Source: Gracilibacillus dipsosauri
Lineage (GTDB): Bacteria > Bacillota > Bacilli > Bacillales > Amphibacillaceae
Direction of reading: 5' to 3'
DNA: 64,000 bases
Assembly: GCF_003176895.1 (NCBI RefSeq)
Contig: NZ_QGTD01000008.1
Span: forward strand, 372,001-436,000
Made by a program: the position numbers and the translations under genes. Every line of letters begins with the position of its first letter. Position 1 is the first letter of the stretch. Of the stretch, positions 8,826-16,789 are shown piece by piece. Under the pieces are notes generated by a model. The model did no database searches. It saw only the letters and a list, made by a program, of their open reading frames with translations, and was not told where the DNA came from.

Positions 8826-9032
8826 ATGGTTGGCGATACTAGTATTCTTTTTCAAATTGCTGGAATCGGGATAATCGTTGCCATGATTCACACAGTTTTG
8901 AAACAGATGGGAAAAGAGGAATTTGCACAATTTGTTAGTTTAGTTGGCTTTATTATTGTACTTTTGTTCGTACTAAACAGTATATCGGATTTATTTCAGC
9001 AAATTAGAGCCGTATTTTTCTTTAAAGGATAA
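8826..9032 (+). CDS. spoIIIAC: Stage III sporulation protein AC
   Basis: 68 aa, two hydrophobic helices (about 4-25 and 35-57) joined by the conserved loop LKQMGKEEFAQFVSLVGF. Small integral membrane component of the SpoIIIA complex, with the usual family length. It has a ribosome-binding site (GAGAGGGG) and sits 14 nt after spoIIIAB and 6 nt before spoIIIAD. Confidence 0.95.
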   Translation: MVGDTSILFQIAGIGIIVAMIHTVLKQMGKEEFAQFVSLVGFIIVLLFVLNSISDLFQQIRAVFFFKG

Positions 9033-9038
9033 TGCATA

Positions 9039-9431
9039 ATGGGGATTATTGAAATTGTTAGTATCGGTATTATCGCTGCAATTTTCGTTCTGCTTTTACA
9101 AGAGAAACAACCAACGATCGCATTTTTAATCATTTTACTCACCGTACTTTATTTATTTATCTATTTAATTCAATATGTGCAGGAAATTTTGCAACTTGTT
9201 ACCTATTTAGGAGAGCAGGCAAATATTCATCACTTTTATATTAAAACGATTCTACAAATTATAGGAATTTCTTATATAGCAGAAATCGGCTCAAATATTG
9301 TCAAAGATGCAGGATTAGAGTCGATTGCTTTAAAAATCGAACTAATTGGTAAGGTGTTTATCATAATATTAGCCATTCCTATTTTTAAATCATTGATTGA
9401 AACCATTATCAATCTTTTTCCAATCTCGTAA
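9039..9431 (+). CDS. spoIIIAD: Stage III sporulation protein AD
   Basis: 130 aa, four predicted membrane helices. The family signature lies in the second half: YIKTILQIIGISYIAEIG followed by DAGLESIALKIELIGKVFII. It is a polytopic component of the SpoIIIA channel, related in topology to SpoIIIAC. Intact and in the expected operon position. Confidence 0.95.
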   Translation: MGIIEIVSIGIIAAIFVLLLQEKQPTIAFLIILLTVLYLFIYLIQYVQEILQLVTYLGEQANIHHFYIKTILQIIGISYIAEIGSNIVKDAGLESIALKIELIGKVFIIILAIPIFKSLIETIINLFPIS

Positions 9432-9450
9432 TGATGGAAGGAAATCTAAA

Positions 9451-10620
9451 ATGAAGCCATTTCCCAAAATTTTATTCATTGTTTTCGTATTAATCGTAAT
9501 AGGACAACCCCTTGAACTAGTGGCATCCCAAAATAAAGGTATTTTAACAGGATATGAGTCATTATTAGAAGGAAGCGAATTGGAAAGCTATTGGCAGCAA
9601 TTAAGCAAAGAGTATAGTCATGTCCTGCCAGAACTTGAGAAAAATGATTTTTGGTCAATGGTACACAGTGAAGGAAATATCAGTATAAAAGATTGGCTAA
9701 AAGGGTTTTTACGATATTTTCTCTATGAATTAATGGAAAATGGAAAATTGCTTGCCACTTTAATGTTATTAACTTTATTTTGCTTGTTGCTTCAAACGAT
9801 TCAAAACGCTTTCGAAAATCAAGTGGTGAGTAAAGTAGCTTATGCCGTTGTTTATATTATGCTAATCATTATTGCACTGCAAAGCTTTCAGTTAGCTACT
9901 AACTATGTATTGGATACGATAAATTTATCGAAGAATTTCTTAATTGCATTACTACCATTATTACTCGGTTTATTAGCATCCCTCGGGCATTTATTAACGA
10001 TCTCTTTTTTTCATCCAATCATTATTTTCTTAATTCATGTAAGTGTTTTTGTTGTTTCTAAGCTAATTGTTCCTTTATTTTTATTGTCTGCTATTTTGCA
10101 AATTGTTAGTACCCTGAATCCAGAATTTAAAGCAACAAAGCTAGCTAATCTCATGAAGAACATAGGGATTAGTATTATGGGGATTCTATTAACTGTTTTC
10201 TTGGGAGTTATTTCTGTTCAAGGTGCAGCAAGTGCGATTCAGGATGGCGTAGCAATGAAAACTGCGAAATTTGTAACAGGAAATTTCATCCCTGTCATAG
10301 GAAGATTGTTTACAGATGCTACCGATACTGTCTTGAGTGCGACTATCTTAATTAAAAACGCAATTGGCTTAATAGGTGTTGCGATATTGATCGGTATCGT
10401 CATGTTTCCTGCTATAAAAATATTAGTAATATCCATCATGTATAAGGTTACCACAGCAGTACTACAACCTGTAGGTGATGGTCCTGTTATTGAATGCTTG
10501 GATATTATTGGTAAACATATTCTTTATCTATTCGCAGCACTTCTATTGGTTTCTTTTATGTTTTTTTTTACGATTGTTATTTTAATCATAGCAAGCAATC
10601 TTACGGTAATGGTGAGATAA
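9451..10620 (+). CDS. spoIIIAE: Stage III sporulation protein AE
   Basis: 389 aa from the ATG at 9451, which lies 9 nt behind GGAAGG. An in-frame upstream start at 9397 lies inside spoIIIAD and would bury the signal peptide. The N-terminus is a signal sequence (FPKILFIVFVLIVIGQPLELVAS), followed by a soluble extracytoplasmic region (about 25-95) and seven or so TM helices. This matches the polytopic SpoIIIAE of the SpoIIIA-SpoIIQ apparatus. The QGAASAIQDGVAMKTAKF loop is typical of the family. Confidence 0.95.
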   Translation: MKPFPKILFIVFVLIVIGQPLELVASQNKGILTGYESLLEGSELESYWQQLSKEYSHVLPELEKNDFWSMVHSEGNISIKDWLKGFLRYFLYELMENGKLLATLMLLTLFCLLLQTIQNAFENQVVSKVAYAVVYIMLIIIALQSFQLATNYVLDTINLSKNFLIALLPLLLGLLASLGHLLTISFFHPIIIFLIHVSVFVVSKLIVPLFLLSAILQIVSTLNPEFKATKLANLMKNIGISIMGILLTVFLGVISVQGAASAIQDGVAMKTAKFVTGNFIPVIGRLFTDATDTVLSATILIKNAIGLIGVAILIGIVMFPAIKILVISIMYKVTTAVLQPVGDGPVIECLDIIGKHILYLFAALLLVSFMFFFTIVILIIASNLTVMVR

Positions 10621-10635
10621 AGGGAGGAAGTGATT

Positions 10636-11250
10636 TTGGAATTTCTTTCAGGCTGGGTATTACAAATTGTAATTTTTATCATTTTGGCGATGGTAGTTGA
10701 TTTAATACTGCCAAGTTCCAAAATAAAACAATATGCCAAGCTCGTTATTGGGCTACTTCTTATATTAATTATCTTACAGCCAATCCTATCCATTTTTAAA
10801 GTGGATGTAGAACAACTGATTTCACCTGTTTTTCAAACCTCAACTAATTCGAATTTAGAAGCCGAGATAGAAAATCAAACAAATCAAAAGAAAAATGAAA
10901 TAGAATCGATAAATCGTGCATATGTATTACAAGAGATGGTTGTCCAGATGAAAAATTTAGTAGAAGAGGAGTTGAATCAAGATTATCAATCAGCAATAGA
11001 TCATTTGGAAGTAGAGTGGAAAGAGGAAGAAACTGCTGAAACAACAGAAGACATTACCGCAATATATGTGCAGTTAAAGCCATTCCAAGAGGGAAATTTG
11101 GAAACAGTAGAAAAAGTAGAGATTAACATCGGGGAATCTGAAAAAGAATTGGACAATGAATCTTTTGATAATCAAGAAATTATTGATTTTTTAGCCGAAC
11201 AATGGCAGGTAGAGGCAGATATTATTCATGCGAGATGGAAGGAGGAATAA
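10636..11250 (+). CDS. spoIIIAF: Stage III sporulation protein AF
   Basis: 204 aa. Two N-terminal TM helices (about 7-27 and 36-55) with the conserved LPSSKIKQYAKLVIGLLL segment are followed by a soluble, acidic C-terminal domain (about 120-204), one of the ring-building-motif domains in this complex. The TTG at 10636 is preferred over GTG at 10630, because it sits 8 nt after AGGGAGG and gives the family N-terminus MEFL. The stop is one base before the spoIIIAG start. Confidence 0.93.
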   Translation: MEFLSGWVLQIVIFIILAMVVDLILPSSKIKQYAKLVIGLLLILIILQPILSIFKVDVEQLISPVFQTSTNSNLEAEIENQTNQKKNEIESINRAYVLQEMVVQMKNLVEEELNQDYQSAIDHLEVEWKEEETAETTEDITAIYVQLKPFQEGNLETVEKVEINIGESEKELDNESFDNQEIIDFLAEQWQVEADIIHARWKEE

Positions 11251-11251
11251 G

Positions 11252-11893
11252 GTGGTTGAATGGTGGAAAAAAATACTTTCTTCTTTAAAAATATCTGATA
11301 AGAAACCAAATAAAATACATTACATTGTGTTAATAGGATTAATCGGTATATTCATATTGTTAGTAAGTAATTTACTGGGTTCCGATCAATCAAGTGAATT
11401 ACCTAATTATTCTTCTTCCTTACCTCAGTCTGAAAGTGAAGATTCAAAAGAGGTATGGAAACAAAAGGATGCTAATAATGCATCTGAAAAAATGGCAGGA
11501 ATTGAGGAGGCGTATGAAAATGATTTAGTAGCTTTATTAGAGAAAATAACCGGTGTATCCAATGTGGAGGTAATGGTGAATCTTGATGCAACCAACGAGA
11601 AGGTTTATCAAAAAAATTTAATCATTGGTTCACAAGTGACAAATGAATCTGATCAAAATGGTGGAACGAGGAAAATAGAAGATGAGACTAGGGAGCAAAC
11701 AGTTGTCATCATTCGCCAAGGAGAAGAGGAAGTTCCCTTACTTGTGCAAACAAAGAAACCAGAAGTTAGAGGTGTTTTGATTGTTGCAAATGGAGTGGAC
11801 AACCTAGAAGTTAAGAAATGGGTGATGGATGCTGTTTCAAAAGTTCTTGATGTTCCAGCACATCGCATCTCTGTTCAGCCTAAAAATAAATAA
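11252..11893 (+). CDS. spoIIIAG: Stage III sporulation protein AG
   Basis: 213 aa starting at GTG 11252, 6 nt after GGAGG; a longer in-frame reading starting at 11228 overlaps spoIIIAF. One TM helix (about 26-46) is followed by a linker and the ring-forming domain. That domain has the conserved LLEKITGVSNVEVMVNLDAT and VRGVLIVANGVDN motifs. SpoIIIAG forms the large ring in the intermembrane space of the mother cell-forespore channel. No anomalies. Confidence 0.95.
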   Translation: MVEWWKKILSSLKISDKKPNKIHYIVLIGLIGIFILLVSNLLGSDQSSELPNYSSSLPQSESEDSKEVWKQKDANNASEKMAGIEEAYENDLVALLEKITGVSNVEVMVNLDATNEKVYQKNLIIGSQVTNESDQNGGTRKIEDETREQTVVIIRQGEEEVPLLVQTKKPEVRGVLIVANGVDNLEVKKWVMDAVSKVLDVPAHRISVQPKNK

Positions 11894-11913
11894 ATCATTT
11901 GGGAGGTAACACT

Positions 11914-12507
11914 ATGTTAAAAAAACAAACAGTTTGGTTATTAACAATGTTAAGCTTAATGGTTGTTTTAAGTATTTATTACTTAAATGCACCGAGTGAA
12001 GGGGATCTTGCATATTTTGATACAGAAGATGTAGAAGGTGATCAAACGACATCCCAATCCTTAACAGAGATCACTAATAAGGAAGAGACAACTAACGAAG
12101 AAGGTAAAACGGATGAGGATGCAACAGAGGAAGCAGATAGTTCTACCGTTAATTCTGATGAGTTTTTTGCAGCTGTGAGAATGGAAATTACGAATCAAAG
12201 AAGCATGGAAAAAGAAAGACTTGAGAAAATTGTTTCATCAAACGACGCTTCAACAGAAGAGAAAAATGAAGCATATGAAGCGATGAAAGAAATTGAATAC
12301 GTAGAATCAAAGGAAATGATTCTAGAAGATACATTAAAATCAACAGTTGGCTATGACCAGGTGCTTGTCCGTAACATGGAAGGGGACAATATAGTCGTAA
12401 CGGTCCAAGCAGACTCTTTAACACCGAAAGAAGCAAATACTATTATCCAACATACAAAGGATGAATTTGGTGAAGTGGATGTAGAGGTAGTCTATCAAAC
12501 GAGCTAA
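11914..12507 (+). CDS. spoIIIAH: Stage III sporulation protein AH
   Basis: 197 aa from the ATG at 11914 (6 nt after GGGAGGT). One N-terminal TM helix (about 7-25), an acidic Thr/Glu-rich linker (about 35-75), and a C-terminal YscJ/FliF-like ring domain. That domain contains the typical ERLEKIVSSNDASTEEK and QVLVRNMEGDNIVVTV segments. SpoIIIAH binds forespore SpoIIQ across the septum. It is the last gene of the operon, somewhat shorter than the 218 aa of B. subtilis because the linker is shorter. Confidence 0.95.
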   Translation: MLKKQTVWLLTMLSLMVVLSIYYLNAPSEGDLAYFDTEDVEGDQTTSQSLTEITNKEETTNEEGKTDEDATEEADSSTVNSDEFFAAVRMEITNQRSMEKERLEKIVSSNDASTEEKNEAYEAMKEIEYVESKEMILEDTLKSTVGYDQVLVRNMEGDNIVVTVQADSLTPKEANTIIQHTKDEFGEVDVEVVYQTS

Positions 12508-12521
12508 TGATAAAGGCGACG

Positions 12522-12573
12522 ACGCTAAACATAATTTTCGGTTCTTTATCCCTACAAACGGTTAGCGTTTTTG
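12522..12573 (+). terminator. Probable terminator after spoIIIAH
   Basis: ACGCTAA (12522-12528) can pair with TTAGCGT (12562-12568), followed by TTTTTG. The loop is long (about 33 nt), so this is a weaker prediction than the others. Confidence 0.5.
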
Positions 12574-12584
12574 TAAATATATTT

Positions 12585-12657
12585 AAAATGGTCGAAAATC
12601 CGGGCATGTATTCAGTAATGAGGAGAATTTCTGAATCAGTTCGGATTTTCTCATTTT
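12585..12657 (+). promoter_or_regulatory. Long interrupted hairpin upstream of accB
   Basis: Four nested complementary blocks flank one centre: AAAATG/CATTTT (12585-12590, 12652-12657), GAAAATCCG/CGGATTTTC (12594-12602, 12642-12650) and ATTCAG/CTGAAT (12610-12615, 12631-12636), with small internal loops. The apical loop contains GAGGAG. Rod-like folding is likely if transcribed. It lies 130 bp before accB. It could be a leader element of accBC or a second spoIIIA terminator (TTTTAAC tail). I do not recognise a known riboswitch. Confidence 0.4.
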
Positions 12658-12790
12658 AACTTAAACAATTGTTCGTTATAAAGCTGGATTAAAATCTATA
12701 GTTGCAGTTTTACAATTGTTTGCGTAAAATGTTATAAGGAGTTATTAGTACCTGTTATTAAATGTAACTTAAGAGAAAGGGTGCAGATAC

Positions 12791-13291
12791 ATGTTATCTA
12801 TCCAAGAAATGGAAGCTTTGATTGATAAACTAGATCAATCATCAATTGATGAATTTTCATACGAAGCAAATGGAGCAAAAATTAAATTAAAAAAACATCA
12901 TTCTGTTGTACAAACTGTGACGAATGAAGCGGTACATATACCACAAACGCCACAAATAAAGGAACAGGTTGCTCCATCTATTGAAAAGCCTAGCCAATCA
13001 GAGCAGGCTACAGTTCAAGAGGAAAAACCAGTGGTAGAATCAAAGGATTATGATTTTGAAGTGGTATCACCAATGGTAGGTACTTTTTATAGTTCTCCTT
13101 CCCCTGATAAGCCTGCTTTTGTACAGGTAGGGGATCAAGTAAGTGAGAACACCGTTATTTGTATCGTAGAAGCAATGAAATTGTTCAATGAAATCGAAGC
13201 AGATGTAAAGGGTACTGTAACAGAAGTGTTAGTAGAAAACGGTGAATTAGTAGAATATGGTCAGCCGTTATTCCGTATTAAGACCGTATAA
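12791..13291 (+). CDS. accB: Biotin carboxyl carrier protein of acetyl-CoA carboxylase
   Basis: 166 aa. A short N-terminal helix (SIQEMEALIDKLDQSSIDEF) is followed by a Gln/Pro/Val-rich linker (about 40-88) and the biotinyl domain (about 90-166). K130 in the EAMKLFNE motif is the biotinylated lysine, and the thumb region VSPMVGTFYSSPSPDK is intact. It carries the carboxyl group between biotin carboxylase (AccC, next gene) and carboxyltransferase for malonyl-CoA synthesis. It is 12 nt upstream of accC, one operon with accC and yqhY. Confidence 0.97.
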   Translation: MLSIQEMEALIDKLDQSSIDEFSYEANGAKIKLKKHHSVVQTVTNEAVHIPQTPQIKEQVAPSIEKPSQSEQATVQEEKPVVESKDYDFEVVSPMVGTFYSSPSPDKPAFVQVGDQVSENTVICIVEAMKLFNEIEADVKGTVTEVLVENGELVEYGQPLFRIKTV

Positions 13292-13303
13292 GGGGATGAA
13301 ACT

Positions 13304-14659
13304 GTGATTAAGAAACTCTTAATTGCCAATCGTGGAGAAATAGCAGTCAGAATCATTCGTACTGCTAAAGAAATGGGAATGGAAACTGTCGCTATCTACT
13401 CAGAAGCGGATAGTGAAGCCCTACATGTACAAATTGCAGATGAAGCATATTGTATTGGACCGAAGTTGAGCAGTGAAAGCTATTTAAACTTTACCAACAT
13501 TATGAGTGTTGCGACATTAACACAAGCTGATGCGATTCATCCGGGGTATGGATTTCTTTCTGAGAATGCTGATTTCGCTGAGATTTGCGAAGCTTGTAAT
13601 GTGACATTTGTTGGTCCTAGTGCTTACGCTATTCAAAAAATGGGAACAAAGGATGTTGCCAGAGAAACCATGAAAGAGGCAGGTGTTCCTGTAGTTCCAG
13701 GTTCTAATGGCATTATCGCCGATGAAGAAGATGGATTAAAAGTGGCTAAACAAATTGGCTTCCCAGTTATTATTAAAGCAACTGCTGGTGGTGGCGGAAA
13801 AGGAATTCGTGTAGCTCGTAACGAAGAAGAACTTGTAAAAGGTATACAAGTGACACAAAATGAAGCAGAGAAAGCATTTGGAAATCCAGGTGTCTATATA
13901 GAAAAATATATCGAAGACTTTCGCCATGTAGAAATACAAGTATTAGCAGATAATCATGGAAATGCTATCCATCTAGGTGAACGTGATTGTACAGTGCAAA
14001 GACGTCTTCAGAAGCTAATAGAAGAAACACCTTCTCCCGCAATAAATGATGCCATGAGAGAAAAAATGGGAGAGGCTGCAGTGAAAGCAGCAAAAGCAGT
14101 AAACTATTCTGGTGCTGGTACAATTGAATTTATTTTTGATAATAAAGAAAATAAATTCTACTTCATGGAAATGAATACACGAATTCAAGTAGAACACCCA
14201 GTTACAGAAATGGTGACAGGTGTTGACTTAATAAGAGAGCAATTACTTATTGCGAATAACGAGAAGTTATCCTTCGAACAAGAGGACATAACCTTTAATG
14301 GTTGGGCAATGGAATGTAGAATCAATGCCGAAAACCCTGAAAAGGACTTTATGCCATCACCTGGAGAAATTAAAATGTATTTACCACCAGGCGGTCTAGG
14401 GGTACGCGTCGATTCTGCAGTATATCCTGGTTATAAAATTCCGCCCTATTATGATTCCATGATCGCAAAGTTAATCACTTACGGAAAAACGAGAGAAGAA
14501 GCGATCAAAAAGATGGAACGAGCACTAGATGAGTACATCATAGAAGGGATCCATACAACCGTTCCTTTCCACCGAAGAATGATGGTCCATCCAGTGTTTA
14601 AAAATGGTGATTTTAATACAAGATTTTTGGAAAAGTATAGTATAATGGAAGAAGAATAA
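13304..14659 (+). CDS. accC: Acetyl-CoA carboxylase biotin carboxylase subunit
   Basis: 451 aa from a GTG start preceded by AGGGG. Complete ATP-grasp biotin carboxylase: N-terminal [25 protein letters not shown]-binding glycine loop [11 protein letters not shown], metal/catalytic [14 protein letters not shown], and a C-terminal domain ending near EKYSI. It carboxylates AccB-bound biotin with bicarbonate and ATP, the first step of fatty-acid synthesis. Confidence 0.97.
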   Translation: MIKKLLIANRGEIAVRIIRTAKEMGMETVAIYSEADSEALHVQIADEAYCIGPKLSSESYLNFTNIMSVATLTQADAIHPGYGFLSENADFAEICEACNVTFVGPSAYAIQKMGTKDVARETMKEAGVPVVPGSNGIIADEEDGLKVAKQIGFPVIIKATAGGGGKGIRVARNEEELVKGIQVTQNEAEKAFGNPGVYIEKYIEDFRHVEIQVLADNHGNAIHLGERDCTVQRRLQKLIEETPSPAINDAMREKMGEAAVKAAKAVNYSGAGTIEFIFDNKENKFYFMEMNTRIQVEHPVTEMVTGVDLIREQLLIANNEKLSFEQEDITFNGWAMECRINAENPEKDFMPSPGEIKMYLPPGGLGVRVDSAVYPGYKIPPYYDSMIAKLITYGKTREEAIKKMERALDEYIIEGIHTTVPFHRRMMVHPVFKNGDFNTRFLEKYSIMEEE

Positions 14660-14694
14660 AAAATTATTTATCCTCATAGTTAGGAGGGATAATA

Positions 14695-15087
14695 ATGGCA
14701 GAGAACAATTTATTAGATGTTGGTCAATCTCCGCAGCTTGGTAAGGTAGAAATTTCACCAGATGTGCTTGAAGTAATCGCAGGATTTGCCACTTTAGAAG
14801 TAAAAGGTGTTTCGAGCATGAGAGGGAACTTTGCATCTGGTGTGGCCGAGAAGCTGGGCAAAAAAGCACACGGAAAAGGAATCAAAGTAGAATTGAGAGA
14901 CAGTGGTGTAACTGTTGACGTTCATACAGTGATTGACTATGGCTTCTCTATTCCTAAGGTTGCTGAGCAGATTCAAACAAGCATTAGACAAGCAATAGAG
15001 AATATGACTGCAATCTCTATTCAAGAGATAAATGTACATGTTGTGGGAGTACACATGGAACAAAATCCAGAAGAGTTAACTGAGTGA
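14695..15087 (+). CDS. yqhY: Asp23/Gls24 family envelope stress protein YqhY
   Basis: 130 aa Asp23/Gls24 (DUF322) protein. Typical blocks are GKVEISPDVLEVIAGFATLEVKGV, VDVHTVIDYGFSIPKVAEQIQ and INVHVVGVHM. In B. subtilis yqhY is co-transcribed with accBC, and its loss is reported to be poorly tolerated and linked to acetyl-CoA carboxylase activity. The same order (35 nt after accC, before a strong terminator) suggests the same role here. Biochemical function remains unclear. Confidence 0.93.
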   Translation: MAENNLLDVGQSPQLGKVEISPDVLEVIAGFATLEVKGVSSMRGNFASGVAEKLGKKAHGKGIKVELRDSGVTVDVHTVIDYGFSIPKVAEQIQTSIRQAIENMTAISIQEINVHVVGVHMEQNPEELTE

Positions 15088-15093
15088 AAAATA

Positions 15094-15136
15094 AGGCTCA
15101 AGCTGATTAAAATTAATCGGCTTGAGCCTCTTTGTT
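15094..15136 (+). terminator. Intrinsic terminator of the accBC-yqhY operon
   Basis: AGGCTCAAGC (15094-15103) pairs perfectly with GCTTGAGCCT (15120-15129), with additional GATT/AATC pairing inside, then a T-rich tail. The following 250 bp to nusB contain no gene I can see. Confidence 0.85.
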
Positions 15137-15387
15137 CTCTGATTATGTTACAATGCCATCTCAATCAGCCACAAAATCAAAATTGAGAAGTTAAGTATTA
15201 CTTATAAGGTTCTGAAAAAGCAACTACTCAAAAGATGAAAGTCTTACTTTTTCGAAAGTGGTGTATAAAATTATTAAGGTCTTTTTCCATTATATAATTG
15301 GTAATCAAGCGTATAACATGATATTATTTGTAAATGAACCTAATGTGTCGGAAATTGGCATAGATCGTGATAAGGAGTATGGAATAA

Positions 15388-15771
15388 ATGAAGCGGAGAA
15401 TGGCACGTGAAAAAGCATTGCAAGTATTATTTTCAATTGATCAATCAGATTTTGATGCAGAAGAGTCTATGAAGTACATTATAGAGGACGAGTCCGATGA
15501 TTTTCTGATAAGAATTGTCCATGGTGTCGTGAACCATCAACAAGAAATCGATAAGAAGATTTCTCAACATTTAGAAAAATGGTCACTACAACGACTTGCG
15601 GCAGTGGAAAGAACATTATTAAGAATTGCGACATATGAATTATTTTATGATAAAGATGCACCAGAGAATGTTGTCATCAATGAAGCGATTGAAATTGCTC
15701 ATGTCTTTGGTGATGACCATTCAGGAAAATTTATAAATGGTGTACTTTCAAAAATGTTAAGGGGGAATTAA
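15388..15771 (+). CDS. nusB: Transcription antitermination factor NusB
   Basis: 127 aa all-helical NusB. The N-terminus RRMAREKALQVLFSID is arginine-rich for boxA RNA binding, and the C-terminal half VNEAIEIAHVFGDDHSGKFINGVL is the conserved part. With NusE (S10) it binds boxA in rRNA operons and prevents termination. RBS TAAGGAG precedes the ATG. One base separates its stop from folD, as in B. subtilis. Confidence 0.96.
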   Translation: MKRRMAREKALQVLFSIDQSDFDAEESMKYIIEDESDDFLIRIVHGVVNHQQEIDKKISQHLEKWSLQRLAAVERTLLRIATYELFYDKDAPENVVINEAIEIAHVFGDDHSGKFINGVLSKMLRGN

Positions 15772-15772
15772 A

Positions 15773-16636
15773 ATGTCAGCAGAAGTTATCTATGGCAGTG
15801 AACTGGCTCAATCGATGAGAGATGAAATGAAAGAAGAGGTTGTGAAATTAAGAGAACAAGGAATCGTACCAGGGCTAACAGTCATTTTGATTGGGGAGGA
15901 CCCTGCTTCTAAGTCATATGTTCGAGGGAAACAAAAGGCATCTGATTATGTTGGGGTAGATTCCGATCTCATGACACTTCCAGAGAGTACTACTGAAGAG
16001 GAGCTACTATCCCTTATAAAGAAATTAAATGAACAAGAGACGGTACATGGTATTCTTGTCCAATTACCACTTCCGAAGCATATCAATGAAGAGAAAATCA
16101 TCGAAGCGATTTCTCCAGAAAAGGATGTAGATGGATTCCACCCGATCAATATTGGACGAATGATGACAGGAAAAGATACCTTTTTTCCATGTACGCCATT
16201 CGGTATTATCCAAATGTTAAAATCAAAAAATATTGAAATAGCTGGGAAGCATGCTGTCGTTATCGGTCGAAGTAATATTGTAGGAAAGCCAGTTGGACAA
16301 TTATTACTAAATGAAAATGCTACCGTAACCTATTGTCATTCCAAAACTAATAATATGAAGGATTATATAGCTTCCGCAGATATCCTTATAGTAGCGGTAG
16401 GTATAGAGCATTTTATAAATGGGGATTTTATTAAAGAGGGTGCAGTTGTGATTGATGTAGGTGTTAATCGAACGGCAGAAGGTACTTTAACAGGCGATGT
16501 TAACTTTGATTCTGCCAAAGAAAAGGCAAGCTATATTACGCCAGTACCTAAAGGGGTAGGTCCAATGACTATCACGATGCTGTTACATAATACGATTAAG
16601 TCTGCCAAAATTGCTCACGGTGTATATAACGGATAG
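15773..16636 (+). CDS. folD: Bifunctional methylenetetrahydrofolate dehydrogenase/cyclohydrolase
   Basis: 287 aa FolD, standard length. Active-site Tyr/Lys motif SYVRGKQKAS, the folate-binding VQLPLPKHINE and the DVDGFHPINIGRM block, then the Rossmann NADP site GRSNIVGKPVGQLLL and the terminal PVPKGVGPMTITML. It interconverts 5,10-methylene-THF and 10-formyl-THF in cytosolic C1 metabolism. RBS AAGGGGG. Two hairpins lie between it and xseA. Confidence 0.97.
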   Translation: MSAEVIYGSELAQSMRDEMKEEVVKLREQGIVPGLTVILIGEDPASKSYVRGKQKASDYVGVDSDLMTLPESTTEEELLSLIKKLNEQETVHGILVQLPLPKHINEEKIIEAISPEKDVDGFHPINIGRMMTGKDTFFPCTPFGIIQMLKSKNIEIAGKHAVVIGRSNIVGKPVGQLLLNENATVTYCHSKTNNMKDYIASADILIVAVGIEHFINGDFIKEGAVVIDVGVNRTAEGTLTGDVNFDSAKEKASYITPVPKGVGPMTITMLLHNTIKSAKIAHGVYNG

Positions 16637-16666
16637 TTAGAAAACAATGAAATTCATTGGCTATGC

Positions 16667-16712
16667 TTTTATACTATCTGCGAACAAATAAGTGCATTTA
16701 GATAGTATAAAA
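16667..16712 (+). promoter_or_regulatory. 13-bp perfect inverted repeat between folD and xseA
   Basis: TTTTATACTATCT (16667-16679) and AGATAGTATAAAA (16700-16712) are exact reverse complements around a 20-nt loop. The right arm shares its last two bases with the stem of the next hairpin (16711 onward), so the two structures compete at their junction. It could be part of a terminator/antiterminator pair or a protein-binding palindrome. Confidence 0.45.
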
Positions 16713-16752
16713 AGGTCATTCAACCACAGATGTTTGGGAATGGCCTTTTCTC
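16711..16752 (+). terminator. Terminator-like hairpin before xseA
   Basis: AAAGGTCATTC (16711-16721) pairs with GAATGGCCTTT (16738-16748), one G-U pair, followed by TTTTCTCT. It ends about 38 bp upstream of the xseA start. Confidence 0.65.
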
Positions 16753-16789
16753 TGCTTAAACAATTAAACGATAAAAGTGAGTGTGACGG

